The notes: generated from the sequence alone by a model not told the origin. 64,000 bases of DNA from an uncultured Ruminiclostridium sp. (GCA_947594425.1 CANQED010000006.1:62001-126000), one strand, 5' to 3'. Numbered from the stretch's first letter, positions 25,133 through 33,550 are shown. Translations and numbers: made by a program.

Positions 25133-25384
25133 ATGTTAAATTCTAAAGACGTAGGAACAGTGATCAGACGTTTCAGAAAGGAAAAGGGACTTTCTCAGGA
25201 AGTAGTAAGCTCTATTGCCGACATAGGCAGAACTCACCTCAGCGCTATCGAGCGCGGTGAGCGCCGCCCTACTCTTGAAACGTTCTTCAGGCTTTCAGAG
25301 GCTCTCGGCGTTCGCCCGAGCATACTTGTCGCAGCTATCGAAGTCGAAAGGAAAAAGAGAGCCGAAGCTGAAAACGCAGAATGA
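25133..25384 (+). CDS. Helix-turn-helix (XRE family) transcriptional regulator
   Basis: An 83-residue single-domain XRE protein: VIRRFRKEKGLSQEVVSSIA then RTHLSAIERGERRPTLETFF form the HTH (~10-60), followed by a charged C-terminal tail. Ribosome site AGGAGGGTG is strong. It is monocistronic, with a consensus promoter, long leader and terminator, which suggests substantial independent expression. It resembles SinR-type/phage-type small regulators; the target is not evident. Confidence 0.9.
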   Translation: MLNSKDVGTVIRRFRKEKGLSQEVVSSIADIGRTHLSAIERGERRPTLETFFRLSEALGVRPSILVAAIEVERKKRAEAENAE

Positions 25385-25408
25385 TACTGCCTGTCCATAA
25401 CAAAGCTG

Positions 25409-25440
25409 CTGCCGTACCGTAAGGTGCGGCAGAATTTTTA
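25409..25440 (+). terminator. Terminator after the XRE gene
   Basis: CTGCCGTACC (25409-25418) pairs with GGTGCGGCAG (25423-25432) around GTAA, with one mismatch, followed by AATTTTTATAT. Confidence 0.85.
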
Positions 25441-26202
25441 TATATGCCCGAATATCAGCAGATACAGCGCCATCAATATCGGCTGGTGGAGGATATATAT
25501 CCACAGCGTATATCTTCCGCAGACGGCGAGCGGCTTGCAGTGGGTCTTGTAGAAAAATTCGGGCATCTTGTCCTCCACAGCATAGCCTCCGATATATGCG
25601 CCCGCGATAAATACGAACAGCCACGGCAGCAGCGGGAAATAATCCATAGACTGAAAGCCGCTTTGGATAAACCCGAGCGGAAACAGCAGTCCCGCGTCGT
25701 ATATGACCCTCGGCAGGGCTATGCCTATCCCCTTTGCGGGGCCTAAGTATCCCTCGCTTATTCCCCTTGTAAGCAGGAACAGCACCGCGCACAGCGGCAC
25801 GGCGACCTTTGCCGGTATTTTTAAAAGCTGCTTTTCGGATATGGCGTATATCATCATCGAAATTCCCATAAAATGAAGAATGCCGAACAGTATCGGGGCG
25901 TTAGGCGCAAAAAACGCAAATACAAATGTGATTATCATGCCCAAGAAAAAGCATTGTATGCCGCGCTTTGCATTATTTCGCGAATAGCGGCACGCCATAC
26001 CCGATATGAACATAAACATGCCCGCGAAAATATCGCGCACTATCCCGAACCACCCGTCAAACATTATCGGTATGCTTATGCCGTAGGTATAATTCAGATC
26101 GAACATCGCATGATAAAACACCATACACAATATGCAAAACCCGCGCACCTCGTCCATAAGACCCGCACGGCGGCGCGGTTTAACTGCTTCACTGCTTTCC
26201 AT
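25438..26202 (-). CDS. HGSNAT/DUF1624-type acyltransferase membrane protein
   Basis: About 254 residues from the ATG at 26202 (ACGAGGT upstream). It has seven to eight membrane helices and the family start MDEVRGFCILCMVFYHAMFDLNY-like region (split here: MDEVRGFCILCMVFYH then AMFDL) with the conserved D-RG and H. ILFGILHFMGISM is another conserved block. The HGSNAT_cat family is thought to move acyl groups across membranes onto sugars; the acceptor here is unknown. A ~135-base 5' leader with a GGGTG/CACCC hairpin (26234-26251) precedes it. Confidence 0.8.
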   Translation of the reverse strand: MESSEAVKPRRRAGLMDEVRGFCILCMVFYHAMFDLNYTYGISIPIMFDGWFGIVRDIFAGMFMFISGMACRYSRNNAKRGIQCFFLGMIITFVFAFFAPNAPILFGILHFMGISMMIYAISEKQLLKIPAKVAVPLCAVLFLLTRGISEGYLGPAKGIGIALPRVIYDAGLLFPLGFIQSGFQSMDYFPLLPWLFVFIAGAYIGGYAVEDKMPEFFYKTHCKPLAVCGRYTLWIYILHQPILMALYLLIFGHI

Positions 26203-26436
26203 AATATGACCTCGTAATAAATCAAATTCAGTCGGGTGCAAATTATCACCCAAACCGGCAATCAAAAGATTTCCCCATAAAACCGCTTTGCCAGTCAAGA
26301 CAAGCGTATGCGGGTGCGTGCTTTTATATGCCCACAAAATATTATACCTTATGCCGCTGAAACTTTCATTATGCAATTTCAACAATTTTACAAATCATCA
26401 TATAGGCATTTTCTATAAACGGGGGCAAAATAATTG
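26203..26436. other. Divergent intergenic region, leader of the HGSNAT-type gene
   Basis: No gene is seen. On the minus strand a TATAAT (26345-26340) with a poor -35 may start a ~135-base leader containing the hairpin GGGTG (26234-26238)/CACCC (26247-26251). No known riboswitch pattern was recognised. The plus-strand Nudix promoter adjoins it. Confidence 0.4.
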
Positions 26437-26465
26437 TTGAAATAGTGGGCAAATTGTGTTATTAT
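26437..26465 (+). promoter_or_regulatory. SigA-type promoter for the Nudix gene
   Basis: TTGAAA (26437-26442), 17-base spacer, TATTAT (26460-26465), 40 bases upstream of the GTG start. Confidence 0.7.
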
Positions 26466-26505
26466 ATGAATGAAAAAAACAAGATGCCAACCGGAGGGAT
26501 ATTAA

Positions 26506-27027
26506 GTGCTGATTGCAAAGATAACAGACAGTGACTTTTTCGGGGGAGAACCTCAATATGTTGACGGTCAGACAGGATACAATGTAAGAGGCGTTTTATT
26601 TGACGGCAAGGGCAATATAGCTCTGATGAAGCCCGAAAATTCCGAATATTACAAATTGCCGGGCGGAAGAATAGAGATAACGGAGACCACCGACCAAGCG
26701 TTTTTGCGCGAGATAAGCGAGCAGACGGGCTACAATGCCGAGATAGTGGGCTATCTCGGATGGGTAGAGGAGCATAAGGCTAAGAAGAACCGCTGCACGG
26801 TGTCGCACTGCTTTGTCGGAAAGATAACTGACGATAATTGCAACGAAGAAGTATTGCAAAGCGCGCAGGAGCGCCTCGGCTTTACCCTGCAATGGGAGGA
26901 TTTTAACAACGCTATCGCTAAGATAAAAGAGCTGCTTGACGGCTGCAAGGACTATCAGGCCTGCTTTACGCTTAAGCGCGAGCTGTTGATACTCGAGACT
27001 ACCGCCGATAAATTCCCCGTATGTTAA
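26506..27027 (+). CDS. Nudix hydrolase-like protein with altered Nudix box
   Basis: A 173-residue Nudix-fold protein. The Nudix box is at about residues 51-73: GRIEITE..RE, then ISEQTGY. In the consensus REUxEExGU the second Glu of the EE pair is Gln here (REISEQTGY), a position that binds metal in MutT. So it may have weak, altered or no hydrolase activity. GTG start with GGAGGG upstream. It precedes a small membrane protein by 13 bases. Substrate unknown. Confidence 0.82.
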   Translation: MLIAKITDSDFFGGEPQYVDGQTGYNVRGVLFDGKGNIALMKPENSEYYKLPGGRIEITETTDQAFLREISEQTGYNAEIVGYLGWVEEHKAKKNRCTVSHCFVGKITDDNCNEEVLQSAQERLGFTLQWEDFNNAIAKIKELLDGCKDYQACFTLKRELLILETTADKFPVC

Positions 27028-27040
27028 GAAAGGAATAATA

Positions 27041-27280
27041 ATGACCGAGCCAAAAAATACCGAGACTAACGACATCGACAACAACGACGATATGCTTGCT
27101 ACCGAAGAAGAAAGTCAAACCGTATCCTTTAAAGTAAGCGAGAGCGCGGCTCCGCAGCGCGGCTGGACTAAAAAGGAAAAATACGCCGTATGGATAATAG
27201 CGACGGCACTCACCGTTGTTACGGTAATAGTGCTGTTCTTCCTTAAAATAATAGACTTCAGCCATTTTACGCTGTTTTAA
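27041..27280 (+). CDS. Small single-span membrane protein
   Basis: A 79-residue protein with an acidic, Asn/Thr-rich soluble N-terminus (about 1-45) and one membrane helix near the C-terminus (about 53-72; VWIIATALTVVTVIVLFF). AAAGGAATAATA precedes the ATG and a terminator follows, so it is very probably expressed, as second gene after the Nudix protein. No family was recognised. Confidence 0.7.
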   Translation: MTEPKNTETNDIDNNDDMLATEEESQTVSFKVSESAAPQRGWTKKEKYAVWIIATALTVVTVIVLFFLKIIDFSHFTLF

Positions 27281-27291
27281 GCATACGAAAG

Positions 27292-27325
27292 CCGCCCAAG
27301 GTGTTGCCTTTGGGCGGTTGTGTTT
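27292..27325. terminator. Terminator between the small membrane protein and the LuxR-type regulator
   Basis: CCGCCCAA (27292-27299) pairs with TTGGGCGG (27310-27317), followed on the plus strand by TTGTGTTTT. Convergent genes flank it. Confidence 0.8.
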
Positions 27326-27331
27326 TCTCTT

Positions 27332-27949
27332 TTACCCCTTAAGGTATCTTACGGCTATCTGTGTTCTATGCTCAAGACCCGTCTTTTCGAGGATAACGCT
27401 GATATAATTCCTCACAGTACCGTTTGACAGGTACAATTTATCGGCTATCTCCTGATTTGACAGCCCGTCGGCGATAAGCTGCACTATCTGCAATTCTCTC
27501 TCGGTCAAAAGCTCAAAGACCGCGCTGCTGCCGCCGCTGTTTATCATACTTTCGCGTATATACGTAAGTATGCTCTCCTCAAATACCGTACCCTTGCTGT
27601 ACACTGTCCTTATCGCGCTGAGAATGCCGTCGGTCGGTGTGCTTTTTAATATATAGCCGCACACCCCCGCCTTTAGCGCGCGGATGATAAAATCCCTCTC
27701 GTCAAATGTAGAAAGCAGCAGCGGGCGGCACAGCTCCCTTTTAAGCATCTCCTCGGCGGCGGTTATCCCGTCGAGCACGGGCATACGAATATCGAGCAGG
27801 GCGACGTCTACCCTGTTATCCTCGCACAGCCTTAACGCCTCTTTGCCGTTTTCGGCTATGCCTATAATATCAAAATCGGACTGCGAGGCGAGGATTATCT
27901 TTAGCCCCTCGCGTATAAGCATATCGTCGTCAGCTATTATGATATTCAT
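27332..27949 (-). CDS. LuxR/NarL-type response regulator
   Basis: About 205 residues from the ATG at 27949 (GGAGGG upstream). The receiver domain has ADDD and the phosphoacceptor Asp in VALLDIRMPVLDG (~50). The C-terminal LuxR HTH has LTERELQIVQLIADGLSNQEIA (first 20: LTERELQIVQLIADGLSNQE) at ~140. It overlaps the upstream kinase gene by 20 bases, so the pair is coupled. Likely target is the ABC operon it belongs to, as for LnrK in Bacillus. Confidence 0.93.
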   Translation of the reverse strand: MNIIIADDDMLIREGLKIILASQSDFDIIGIAENGKEALRLCEDNRVDVALLDIRMPVLDGITAAEEMLKRELCRPLLLSTFDERDFIIRALKAGVCGYILKSTPTDGILSAIRTVYSKGTVFEESILTYIRESMINSGGSSAVFELLTERELQIVQLIADGLSNQEIADKLYLSNGTVRNYISVILEKTGLEHRTQIAVRYLKG

Positions 27950-29099
27950 ACTTACCCTCCTTTGCCTCGCCGTCAAAGATCATCACTATATGAAATCCGT
28001 CCTCTCTTGACGAAATTACGCACCTGCCGCCCGCGCGCCGGGTGCGCTCTTCTATCGCGGTAAGCCCCATCCCCTTAGCGAAAACCCCTACAGCCCTGCC
28101 GTCGTCCTTGACCTCGGCGGTGACGACTTTGTTCATAACTTTAATATTAAGTGAAAATTTCTGCGCGTTCGAGTGCTTTACGGTGTTTGTCATAGCCTCG
28201 AGCATATTATCCATAATGCACTGCATCACGGCGGGGCTTATCTCCTCCTCAGCCCCGACAAGCTCATAATCGGTCTTTATATCATAGTCTACCGTAAATC
28301 TGTCGAGCTGCGCTCTCAGCTCCGCCGCCCCGACCGCCGTACTGTCGGGGCGCTCCTGCCTTAACGACATACGTATATCGTCTACCCCGCTGCGCAGCGC
28401 GCTTATCGCGGTGTCAATACAGCCCTCCGCCTGCTTTGGGTCGGATTGGATATTCAGCTTTGCCGCCTCGAGCAATATTATGCTGCCCGAGATACTGTGC
28501 CCGAGCTTATCGTGTATCCTCACCGCAAATCGGCTGCGCTCTTTTAGCGAGGACGCCTCGCCTAAAGACCTTATATAAGCCTCGCTGTTGACAATTCTTC
28601 TTCTCGCCGCCGCAAGCTCCTCGCTTAACGCTTTTACCGCGCTAAGCTTTTGAGCGATAGTATCGTTCATAAATCTGAGTAATAGGAAAAATACCATCAC
28701 CGCCGCGCCTATCACCCTATCCGATGTATTAAGCGGCATAAAAAGCATATACAGCGCATACGCCGCTATAGACATAATATAAAACAGCGGCTCGCTTTTA
28801 AGCTTCTTAGAAACCCACACGTCGAGCGGCTCGACCGTGACTATCAGCAGCAGCGAAAATAATTCCCCCTGCGAGAGCATGACCAGCGCGACCGCCGACG
28901 CAGCCGCCGCTAAGGTGAAGATAAGCTTGTCGTTAAACCTTTCCCTCAGCAAAAACTCAAGCACAAACACGCAGGAAAAGGACAGCACTGTTAATATAAC
29001 CGCTTTGTCCGCCAAAAAGCCGCCGTCTATATACCTATACGCCGACGCTAAGATAAGCGCCGCGAGCTTTGTAAACAGATACAAAAGACCCGATGACAT
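27930..29099 (-). CDS. DesK/LnrJ-type sensor histidine kinase
   Basis: A 389-residue kinase. The N-terminal ~150 residues hold five to six membrane helices with almost no external loops, followed by a coiled segment. The HisKA_3 phosphoacceptor is in RIHDKLGHSISGSI (~195). HATPase boxes include MLEAMTNTVKHSNA (N box) and GMGLTAIEERTRRAGG (G box). Such membrane-embedded sensors often respond to lipid perturbation or to lipophilic antibiotics. Starts with ACGAGGT upstream, ~100 bases after the permease gene. Confidence 0.9.
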   Translation of the reverse strand: MSSGLLYLFTKLAALILASAYRYIDGGFLADKAVILTVLSFSCVFVLEFLLRERFNDKLIFTLAAAASAVALVMLSQGELFSLLLIVTVEPLDVWVSKKLKSEPLFYIMSIAAYALYMLFMPLNTSDRVIGAAVMVFFLLLRFMNDTIAQKLSAVKALSEELAAARRRIVNSEAYIRSLGEASSLKERSRFAVRIHDKLGHSISGSIILLEAAKLNIQSDPKQAEGCIDTAISALRSGVDDIRMSLRQERPDSTAVGAAELRAQLDRFTVDYDIKTDYELVGAEEEISPAVMQCIMDNMLEAMTNTVKHSNAQKFSLNIKVMNKVVTAEVKDDGRAVGVFAKGMGLTAIEERTRRAGGRCVISSREDGFHIVMIFDGEAKEGKYEYHNS

Positions 29100-29198
29100 A
29101 ATTTACCTCGTGACAAAACGTCCGCTTATCGTCTATAAGACGAGAGCGGGCGTATTATTTCTTACTGCTTAATATTTTACCATAAAGACAACTTAGTG

Positions 29199-30326
29199 TC
29201 AACCGCGCTTTTTAGTGAAAAGCACCGCCGATATCAGATAAGTCAGCACGCCGAACAGCGCGAGTATACATATATTGACAAGCGGAGTATTTGTATCGCC
29301 CTTTATCAGCTCGTTCACCCAATAAAACGGCGTGCAGACCGAGATGACCTTTATAACGCCCGCGCCGTCGGATATCGGGAAAAACGCTCCGCCCGCGATA
29401 CTCCCTATACTTGCGATTATCGTAAACAAATATACCAGCGTATACCTGTAGCTTGTCGCCATAGCGACAAATATCCCTAACCCCGACACAAAGAGTGCGA
29501 ACAGGATATTTCCTATAATAAACTCGGCGGGCGCGCAGGCTACGCTGCTATCCGTCAAAGCAAGCCACACCGTCAGCGGCATAATGCATATCAGCGACTG
29601 GATAAACGCCGCCAAGCCCGTCCCCGTAAGATATTGCAGGGACGTTACAGACGAGCATTTCATGCGCGTATATGTGCCGTACAATTTATCGTCGAGCACC
29701 CCGAGTGAGATAAAGATAGCCGCCCCGCAGGTAAACACCTCCATAAAGCCGAGCGCCGTACTGTACGCGCTCAAATCGCCCGATTTAGCGGGCAGGTCGA
29801 TTATCTGCGCCTGCTCGACATTTACCCGGGAGTAGTCCGCGTCGGATAAGATTTTTTCAAAAGCCTCCGCGTTGCCGTCCGCAGCCTTAGCCGCCGCCGA
29901 CGCGCTGAACATAAATGTATTTATATACGCGGTGATAAACGCGGCGTTCTCGTAGTCGTCGAGCGTCAGCGTCCGTATCTTAACGTCCTCGCCGTTGAGC
30001 AGCCCCTCCTCGGCACCTTTGGGTATCTCTATCACGGCGGATATGTCCTTATTTATCAAGCTGTTATTAAAGCTTTCGGGCTCGTCGGTAAACAGCTCAA
30101 AGCCGAGCCTTTCGGTAAAATAAGAGGTAAACTCTCGTGTAAGCGCCGTATCCTCGCCGCATATCATCCCCGCGAATATGGGCGCGGAGCCGTCATAATC
30201 ATGCACACCGCCGAATGCGGCAGAGCAGATATTATATATTACAAACGATACTACCGCACAAATTACCGCTACCATAAAGCCGAACTTCTGCCTGCGAAGA
30301 GTGCCGATAAAAATCTTCATATTCAT
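29199..30326 (-). CDS. ABC-2 type permease (LnrN-like)
   Basis: A 375-residue ABC-2 permease: one N-terminal helix, an extracytoplasmic domain of about 150 residues, then five helices in the C-terminal half. It begins MNMKIFIGTLRRQKFGFM and ends in a basic tail. Together with the neighbouring permease and ATPase it would form a heterodimeric exporter. The 15-base gap to the previous gene and the shared topology support a single complex. Confidence 0.88.
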   Translation of the reverse strand: MNMKIFIGTLRRQKFGFMVAVICAVVSFVIYNICSAAFGGVHDYDGSAPIFAGMICGEDTALTREFTSYFTERLGFELFTDEPESFNNSLINKDISAVIEIPKGAEEGLLNGEDVKIRTLTLDDYENAAFITAYINTFMFSASAAAKAADGNAEAFEKILSDADYSRVNVEQAQIIDLPAKSGDLSAYSTALGFMEVFTCGAAIFISLGVLDDKLYGTYTRMKCSSVTSLQYLTGTGLAAFIQSLICIMPLTVWLALTDSSVACAPAEFIIGNILFALFVSGLGIFVAMATSYRYTLVYLFTIIASIGSIAGGAFFPISDGAGVIKVISVCTPFYWVNELIKGDTNTPLVNICILALFGVLTYLISAVLFTKKRG

Positions 30327-30341
30327 ATTTTTGCCCCCTTG

Positions 30342-31436
30342 TCAGACATATTTCTTTTTGCTGAAAATAAGCGTAGCAAGCATAACGCACACCGCCGATA
30401 CGGCAAAGCATACTACCGTCACCATTATCGCACCCGAGCTGTCGCCGAACAGCGTAAGGCTGAACGACGCCTGCTGAATGATGTACGGCGGCAAATACTC
30501 GCTGAACCCCTCGATAATTGTCGGCTTGCTAAACGAGCCCGAAAAGAACAGCATGCTCCAGCTTATCGGCAAAATTACCGCAGGTGCGGGGACCTTTATC
30601 AATAAGCCTATGAAAAATCCCACCGCCGTTAAAGCGAGCGACACGCTGAAATACATAAGTATCAGCAATAAATTTCCCCATATATTGTCGCAGTAGCTTG
30701 CCCCGCAAAGCAATACCGAGAACACCATAGTGCTGAATATTATTATAACAGCCTCGATGAGCTTTCCGAGCATCATACTAATAAGCACCGATACCCGCCT
30801 TTTCGGCGTGACAAGCGTGCGGACAAGCGTATTTTGACTTTGCTCGGTGTGAATTGCGTCGCCCGACGATATAGCTATCGAGAAGAACAACATCATAACA
30901 AGTATAGCCACCGCATAATAGTCTATCATACTGCGTGTAGCGCCGAGCCCCTCGTGCTTTACAAAATCATCCTCCCCCGCGGTAAAGTCGATGACGCTAA
31001 GCGCGGCGGGATCTTCTTTCGCTATGCTGACATACATAGCCGACACCTGCTGATAAGAATTGAACACCGCATTTAGCGCGCGGTTGATAACGCCGTTTGC
31101 TCCCGCGTATATCTCTATGTCCGAGCCGTTAAGGGTGACAAACGCCGATATCTCACCCTTTTCGGTCATTTTGCGCGAAAGGTCGGGATCAAGAGACTTT
31201 TCGGCGCTTATCATATCCGCCCGAGTTATAAACTGCTCAAACGCCATAGCGTTAAACATATCCGCGTCCTCAGTCGAATAATGTATGCTTATATCGCCTA
31301 TCTCATAGTCCGAATAATCAAGCTGCTGCAAAAACGTTCCGAGCATAAGCACCAGCATCGCTGGCATAATTACGCAATTAAAGACTGCGGCGGGCGCGCG
31401 CAAAAACTCGCGCACTTGCTTTAAAAATACCTGCAT
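30342..31436 (-). CDS. ABC-2 type permease (LnrM-like)
   Basis: A 364-residue ABC-2 permease with the same plan as its neighbour: N-terminal helix (~20-40), external domain (~45-175) and five to six helices, with the typical VRTLVTPKRRVSVLISMMLGK region (middle part shown as LVTPKRRVSVLISMMLGK) leading into the membrane core. It starts 4 bases after the ATPase gene stop. The pair is probably an ancient duplication. Confidence 0.88.
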   Translation of the reverse strand: MQVFLKQVREFLRAPAAVFNCVIMPAMLVLMLGTFLQQLDYSDYEIGDISIHYSTEDADMFNAMAFEQFITRADMISAEKSLDPDLSRKMTEKGEISAFVTLNGSDIEIYAGANGVINRALNAVFNSYQQVSAMYVSIAKEDPAALSVIDFTAGEDDFVKHEGLGATRSMIDYYAVAILVMMLFFSIAISSGDAIHTEQSQNTLVRTLVTPKRRVSVLISMMLGKLIEAVIIIFSTMVFSVLLCGASYCDNIWGNLLLILMYFSVSLALTAVGFFIGLLIKVPAPAVILPISWSMLFFSGSFSKPTIIEGFSEYLPPYIIQQASFSLTLFGDSSGAIMVTVVCFAVSAVCVMLATLIFSKKKYV

Positions 31437-31440
31437 GACC

Positions 31441-32385
31441 CTACCTCAATTCGTGACCCGTAAGCGCCAAAAATACCGCGTCAAGGTCGGGTACGGTGCT
31501 CTGCACCGCCCTTAACGGCAGCCCGTACTTTCTGACCTCGTCGATTATATACGCAAAATCCGTACCGGCAAGCCGCACGTCAAGCTTTACGGTATTATCC
31601 TGACAGCTGACGCTGTTTACGTCGGGCAAGAGCTTAAGCTTCTTAACAAACTCGTCGACATCAAACCCCGAGGGAAAGCGCGTGGTGATAAGTATCGTCT
31701 TGCTGTCCGTTATCATAGAAACAAGCTCCTGCTCGCTGCCCTGCGCCGCCATACGCCCGTGGTCGATTATCGCCATTCGGTCGCATATCTCCTCGACCTC
31801 GTGCATATAGTGCGAGGTGTATATTATCGTAGCGCCCTTATCCCTAAGCAGCTTTATCGAGTTTAGGATATGCTCTCTCGACTGCGCGTCTACTCCGACC
31901 GTTGGCTCGTCCATAACGATAAGCTCGGGGTGGTGCGCTATCCCGCAGGCGATATTCAGTCTGCGCTTCATACCACCCGACATCTTTTTCGCCTTTAGCT
32001 TTGCATATTCGCTGAGCCCCGTAAATTCGAGCGCGCGCATTGCGCTCTCTTCAAGCTGCTTGCCCTTTAGCCCGTACAGCGACGCGAAAAATTTTACGTT
32101 TTCTACAGCTGAAAGATACGGGTACAAAGCGATATCCTGCGGAACGATACCTATTATCTTCCTTACCTCGGAGCGCTGCTTTACGGTATCGTATCCGTTT
32201 ACGCTGACCTTGCCGCTGTCGGGCTCGTCGATGGTGGTTATTACGTTTATCGTCGTCGACTTTCCCGCGCCGTTAGGTCCTAACAGCCCGAATATTTCCC
32301 CCTTGCCGACCTCAAAGCAAAGGCAGTCCACCGCGCAGAAGCTGCCGTAGTTCTTTATCAGCTTTTCGACCTTTACAAATGACAT
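31441..32385 (-). CDS. ABC transporter ATP-binding protein (LnrL-like)
   Basis: About 314 residues from the ATG at 32385 (AAAGGA ten bases upstream; the longer frame to 32427 has no site). Walker A GLLGPNGAGKST (~38), signature MSGGMKRRLNIACG (~132), Walker B LIVMDEPTVGVDA (~155), and the H-loop TSHYMHE (~190). The C-terminal ~95 residues are the DUF4162-like extension of drug-exporting DrrA-type ATPases. First gene of the exporter/two-component operon. Confidence 0.93.
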   Translation of the reverse strand: MSFVKVEKLIKNYGSFCAVDCLCFEVGKGEIFGLLGPNGAGKSTTINVITTIDEPDSGKVSVNGYDTVKQRSEVRKIIGIVPQDIALYPYLSAVENVKFFASLYGLKGKQLEESAMRALEFTGLSEYAKLKAKKMSGGMKRRLNIACGIAHHPELIVMDEPTVGVDAQSREHILNSIKLLRDKGATIIYTSHYMHEVEEICDRMAIIDHGRMAAQGSEQELVSMITDSKTILITTRFPSGFDVDEFVKKLKLLPDVNSVSCQDNTVKLDVRLAGTDFAYIIDEVRKYGLPLRAVQSTVPDLDAVFLALTGHELR

Positions 32386-32486
32386 TTTAACGTGTCCTTT
32401 CTGTATTTTCTGCTCATATTGTATCATAAATCAAAACGCTTTACCAGTTACAAACTTAATTTTTTACTATGACAATTGTAATAATA

Positions 32487-32520
32487 AAAAATTACAGCCG
32501 CGCTATTTGCGTGGCTTTTT
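32487..32520 (+). terminator. Hairpin copy A with T-run; repeat of 33517-33545
   Basis: AGCCGCGC pairs with GCGTGGCT (one G-U) around TATTT, followed by TTTTT on the plus strand. The 29-base block AAAATTACAGCCGCGC..GCGTGGCT recurs 1 kb away, so the two hairpins bracket the AraC-GGDEF gene. Confidence 0.65.
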
Positions 32521-32529
32521 AGACAAAAT

Positions 32530-32560
32530 AACGCTCCCGAGATCATCGGGAGCGTTTTTG
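32530..32560. terminator. Terminator of the AraC-GGDEF gene
   Basis: AACGCTCCCGA (32530-32540) pairs perfectly with TCGGGAGCGTT (32546-32556). The plus side ends TTTTTGTG; the minus side, after the AraC-GGDEF stop, continues ATTTTGTC. Confidence 0.85.
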
Positions 32561-32577
32561 TGATCAATCGTAGAGCT

Positions 32578-33405
32578 TTAATCCATCTCAAATGCCTCCG
32601 GACTATCCGAGGGAGCGTCTACAAGCTCATTGAAAAGGATAGAATATTTTGTACAGCTGTCATGCGTCAGCTTTATCGCTCCTGCGCGCAGGCTTATCGG
32701 AAGCTCGATGTCGTCGCACCTTACCGTTTCGCCGTTATGCGACATAACGGACAGCGCGATGCTTTTTACGGCTTCAGGCTCTTCGCTGTCGGTCACAAGC
32801 ACATATTCATCGCCGCCTATACGGAACATAAACATATCATCGCCGCACGCCTGCTCAATGCGGCTGAGCGATTCTCTTATCGCGGCGTCGCCCGCTTTTC
32901 TGCCGTAAGCTTTGTTAATTTGATCTAAGCGGCAGGTATCAAAGCATAAAACATACTTGCCCTCTTTTGATCTAATACGGTCGTACAGTTCGGTAATATC
33001 AAACCTGTTTTTCATTATTACTTCTCCTTTACACTCCGCTGTTTGCGGAAAATCAAGCTTTGGGAAAAGCTCGGTAAAGCTGCGATTTTTTGCGTACCTT
33101 TGCGGAGTTATGCCCCACACTCTGATAAAAGCGCGTGCGAAAGCCTCCGGCGAACGGTAGCCGTAATCGAGCGCGGTATCCAGCACGGAACGCCCGCTTT
33201 TCAAAGCGCGGGCGGCAAGAGTCATTCTCCGCCTTGTGACATAATCGCCTATGCTGATATGAAAAACGTATCTGAACAGCTTTTGCAGTCCCGAAAGCGA
33301 ACACATCGCCGCCGCCGCACATTCTTTCTGCAAAAAATCGCCGCTAAGATGTTCTTCCGTGTACTCTAATGCCCTGCGCAGAGTTTCCAGCTTAAAATTA
33401 TCCAT
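32578..33405 (-). CDS. AraC-type HTH fused to a GGDEF-like domain
   Basis: A 275-residue two-domain protein. Residues ~8-105 are an AraC double HTH (LSGDFLQKECAAAAMCSLSG; GYRSPEAFARAFIRVWGITP then QRY). Residues ~135-260 are a GGDEF-like domain: YVLCFDTCRLDQINKAYG aligns with the LDIDxFKxIND motif with the second Asp replaced by Cys, and FRIGGDEYVLVTD carries GGDEY for GGDEF. A small diguanylate-cyclase-like domain at the C-terminus of an AraC regulator is unusual; it could sense or make a nucleotide. It lies upstream of the exporter operon on the same strand. Confidence 0.8.
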   Translation of the reverse strand: MDNFKLETLRRALEYTEEHLSGDFLQKECAAAAMCSLSGLQKLFRYVFHISIGDYVTRRRMTLAARALKSGRSVLDTALDYGYRSPEAFARAFIRVWGITPQRYAKNRSFTELFPKLDFPQTAECKGEVIMKNRFDITELYDRIRSKEGKYVLCFDTCRLDQINKAYGRKAGDAAIRESLSRIEQACGDDMFMFRIGGDEYVLVTDSEEPEAVKSIALSVMSHNGETVRCDDIELPISLRAGAIKLTHDSCTKYSILFNELVDAPSDSPEAFEMD

Positions 33406-33433
33406 TTTTTCAGGCTTTTCCCTCCTAACCTAA

Positions 33434-33456
33434 CGTTCCGGAACGATTTAAGTATA
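33434..33456 (-). promoter_or_regulatory. Promoter region of the AraC-GGDEF gene with 12-bp palindrome
   Basis: On the minus strand a TATACT (33456-33451) is followed within ~6 bases by the perfect palindrome CGTTCCGGAACG (33445-33434), which would overlap the transcription start. The -35 is weak. This looks like an operator for a repressor or autoregulator. Confidence 0.5.
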
Positions 33457-33516
33457 ACACAACAAATTATAAAAATCCTGATAATTTGAGTAAAAATGCA
33501 AGCTTTTGCTCCAACT

Positions 33517-33550
33517 AAAATTACAGCCGCGCATTTTGCGTGGCTGTAAA
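33517..33550 (-). terminator. Hairpin copy B after mutS2; repeat of 32487-32515
   Basis: TTACAGCCGCGC pairs with GCGTGGCTGTAA around ATTTT (one G-U), directly downstream of the mutS2 stop; on the minus strand TTTTAG follows. Nearly the same 29 bases occur at 32487-32515. Confidence 0.65.
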
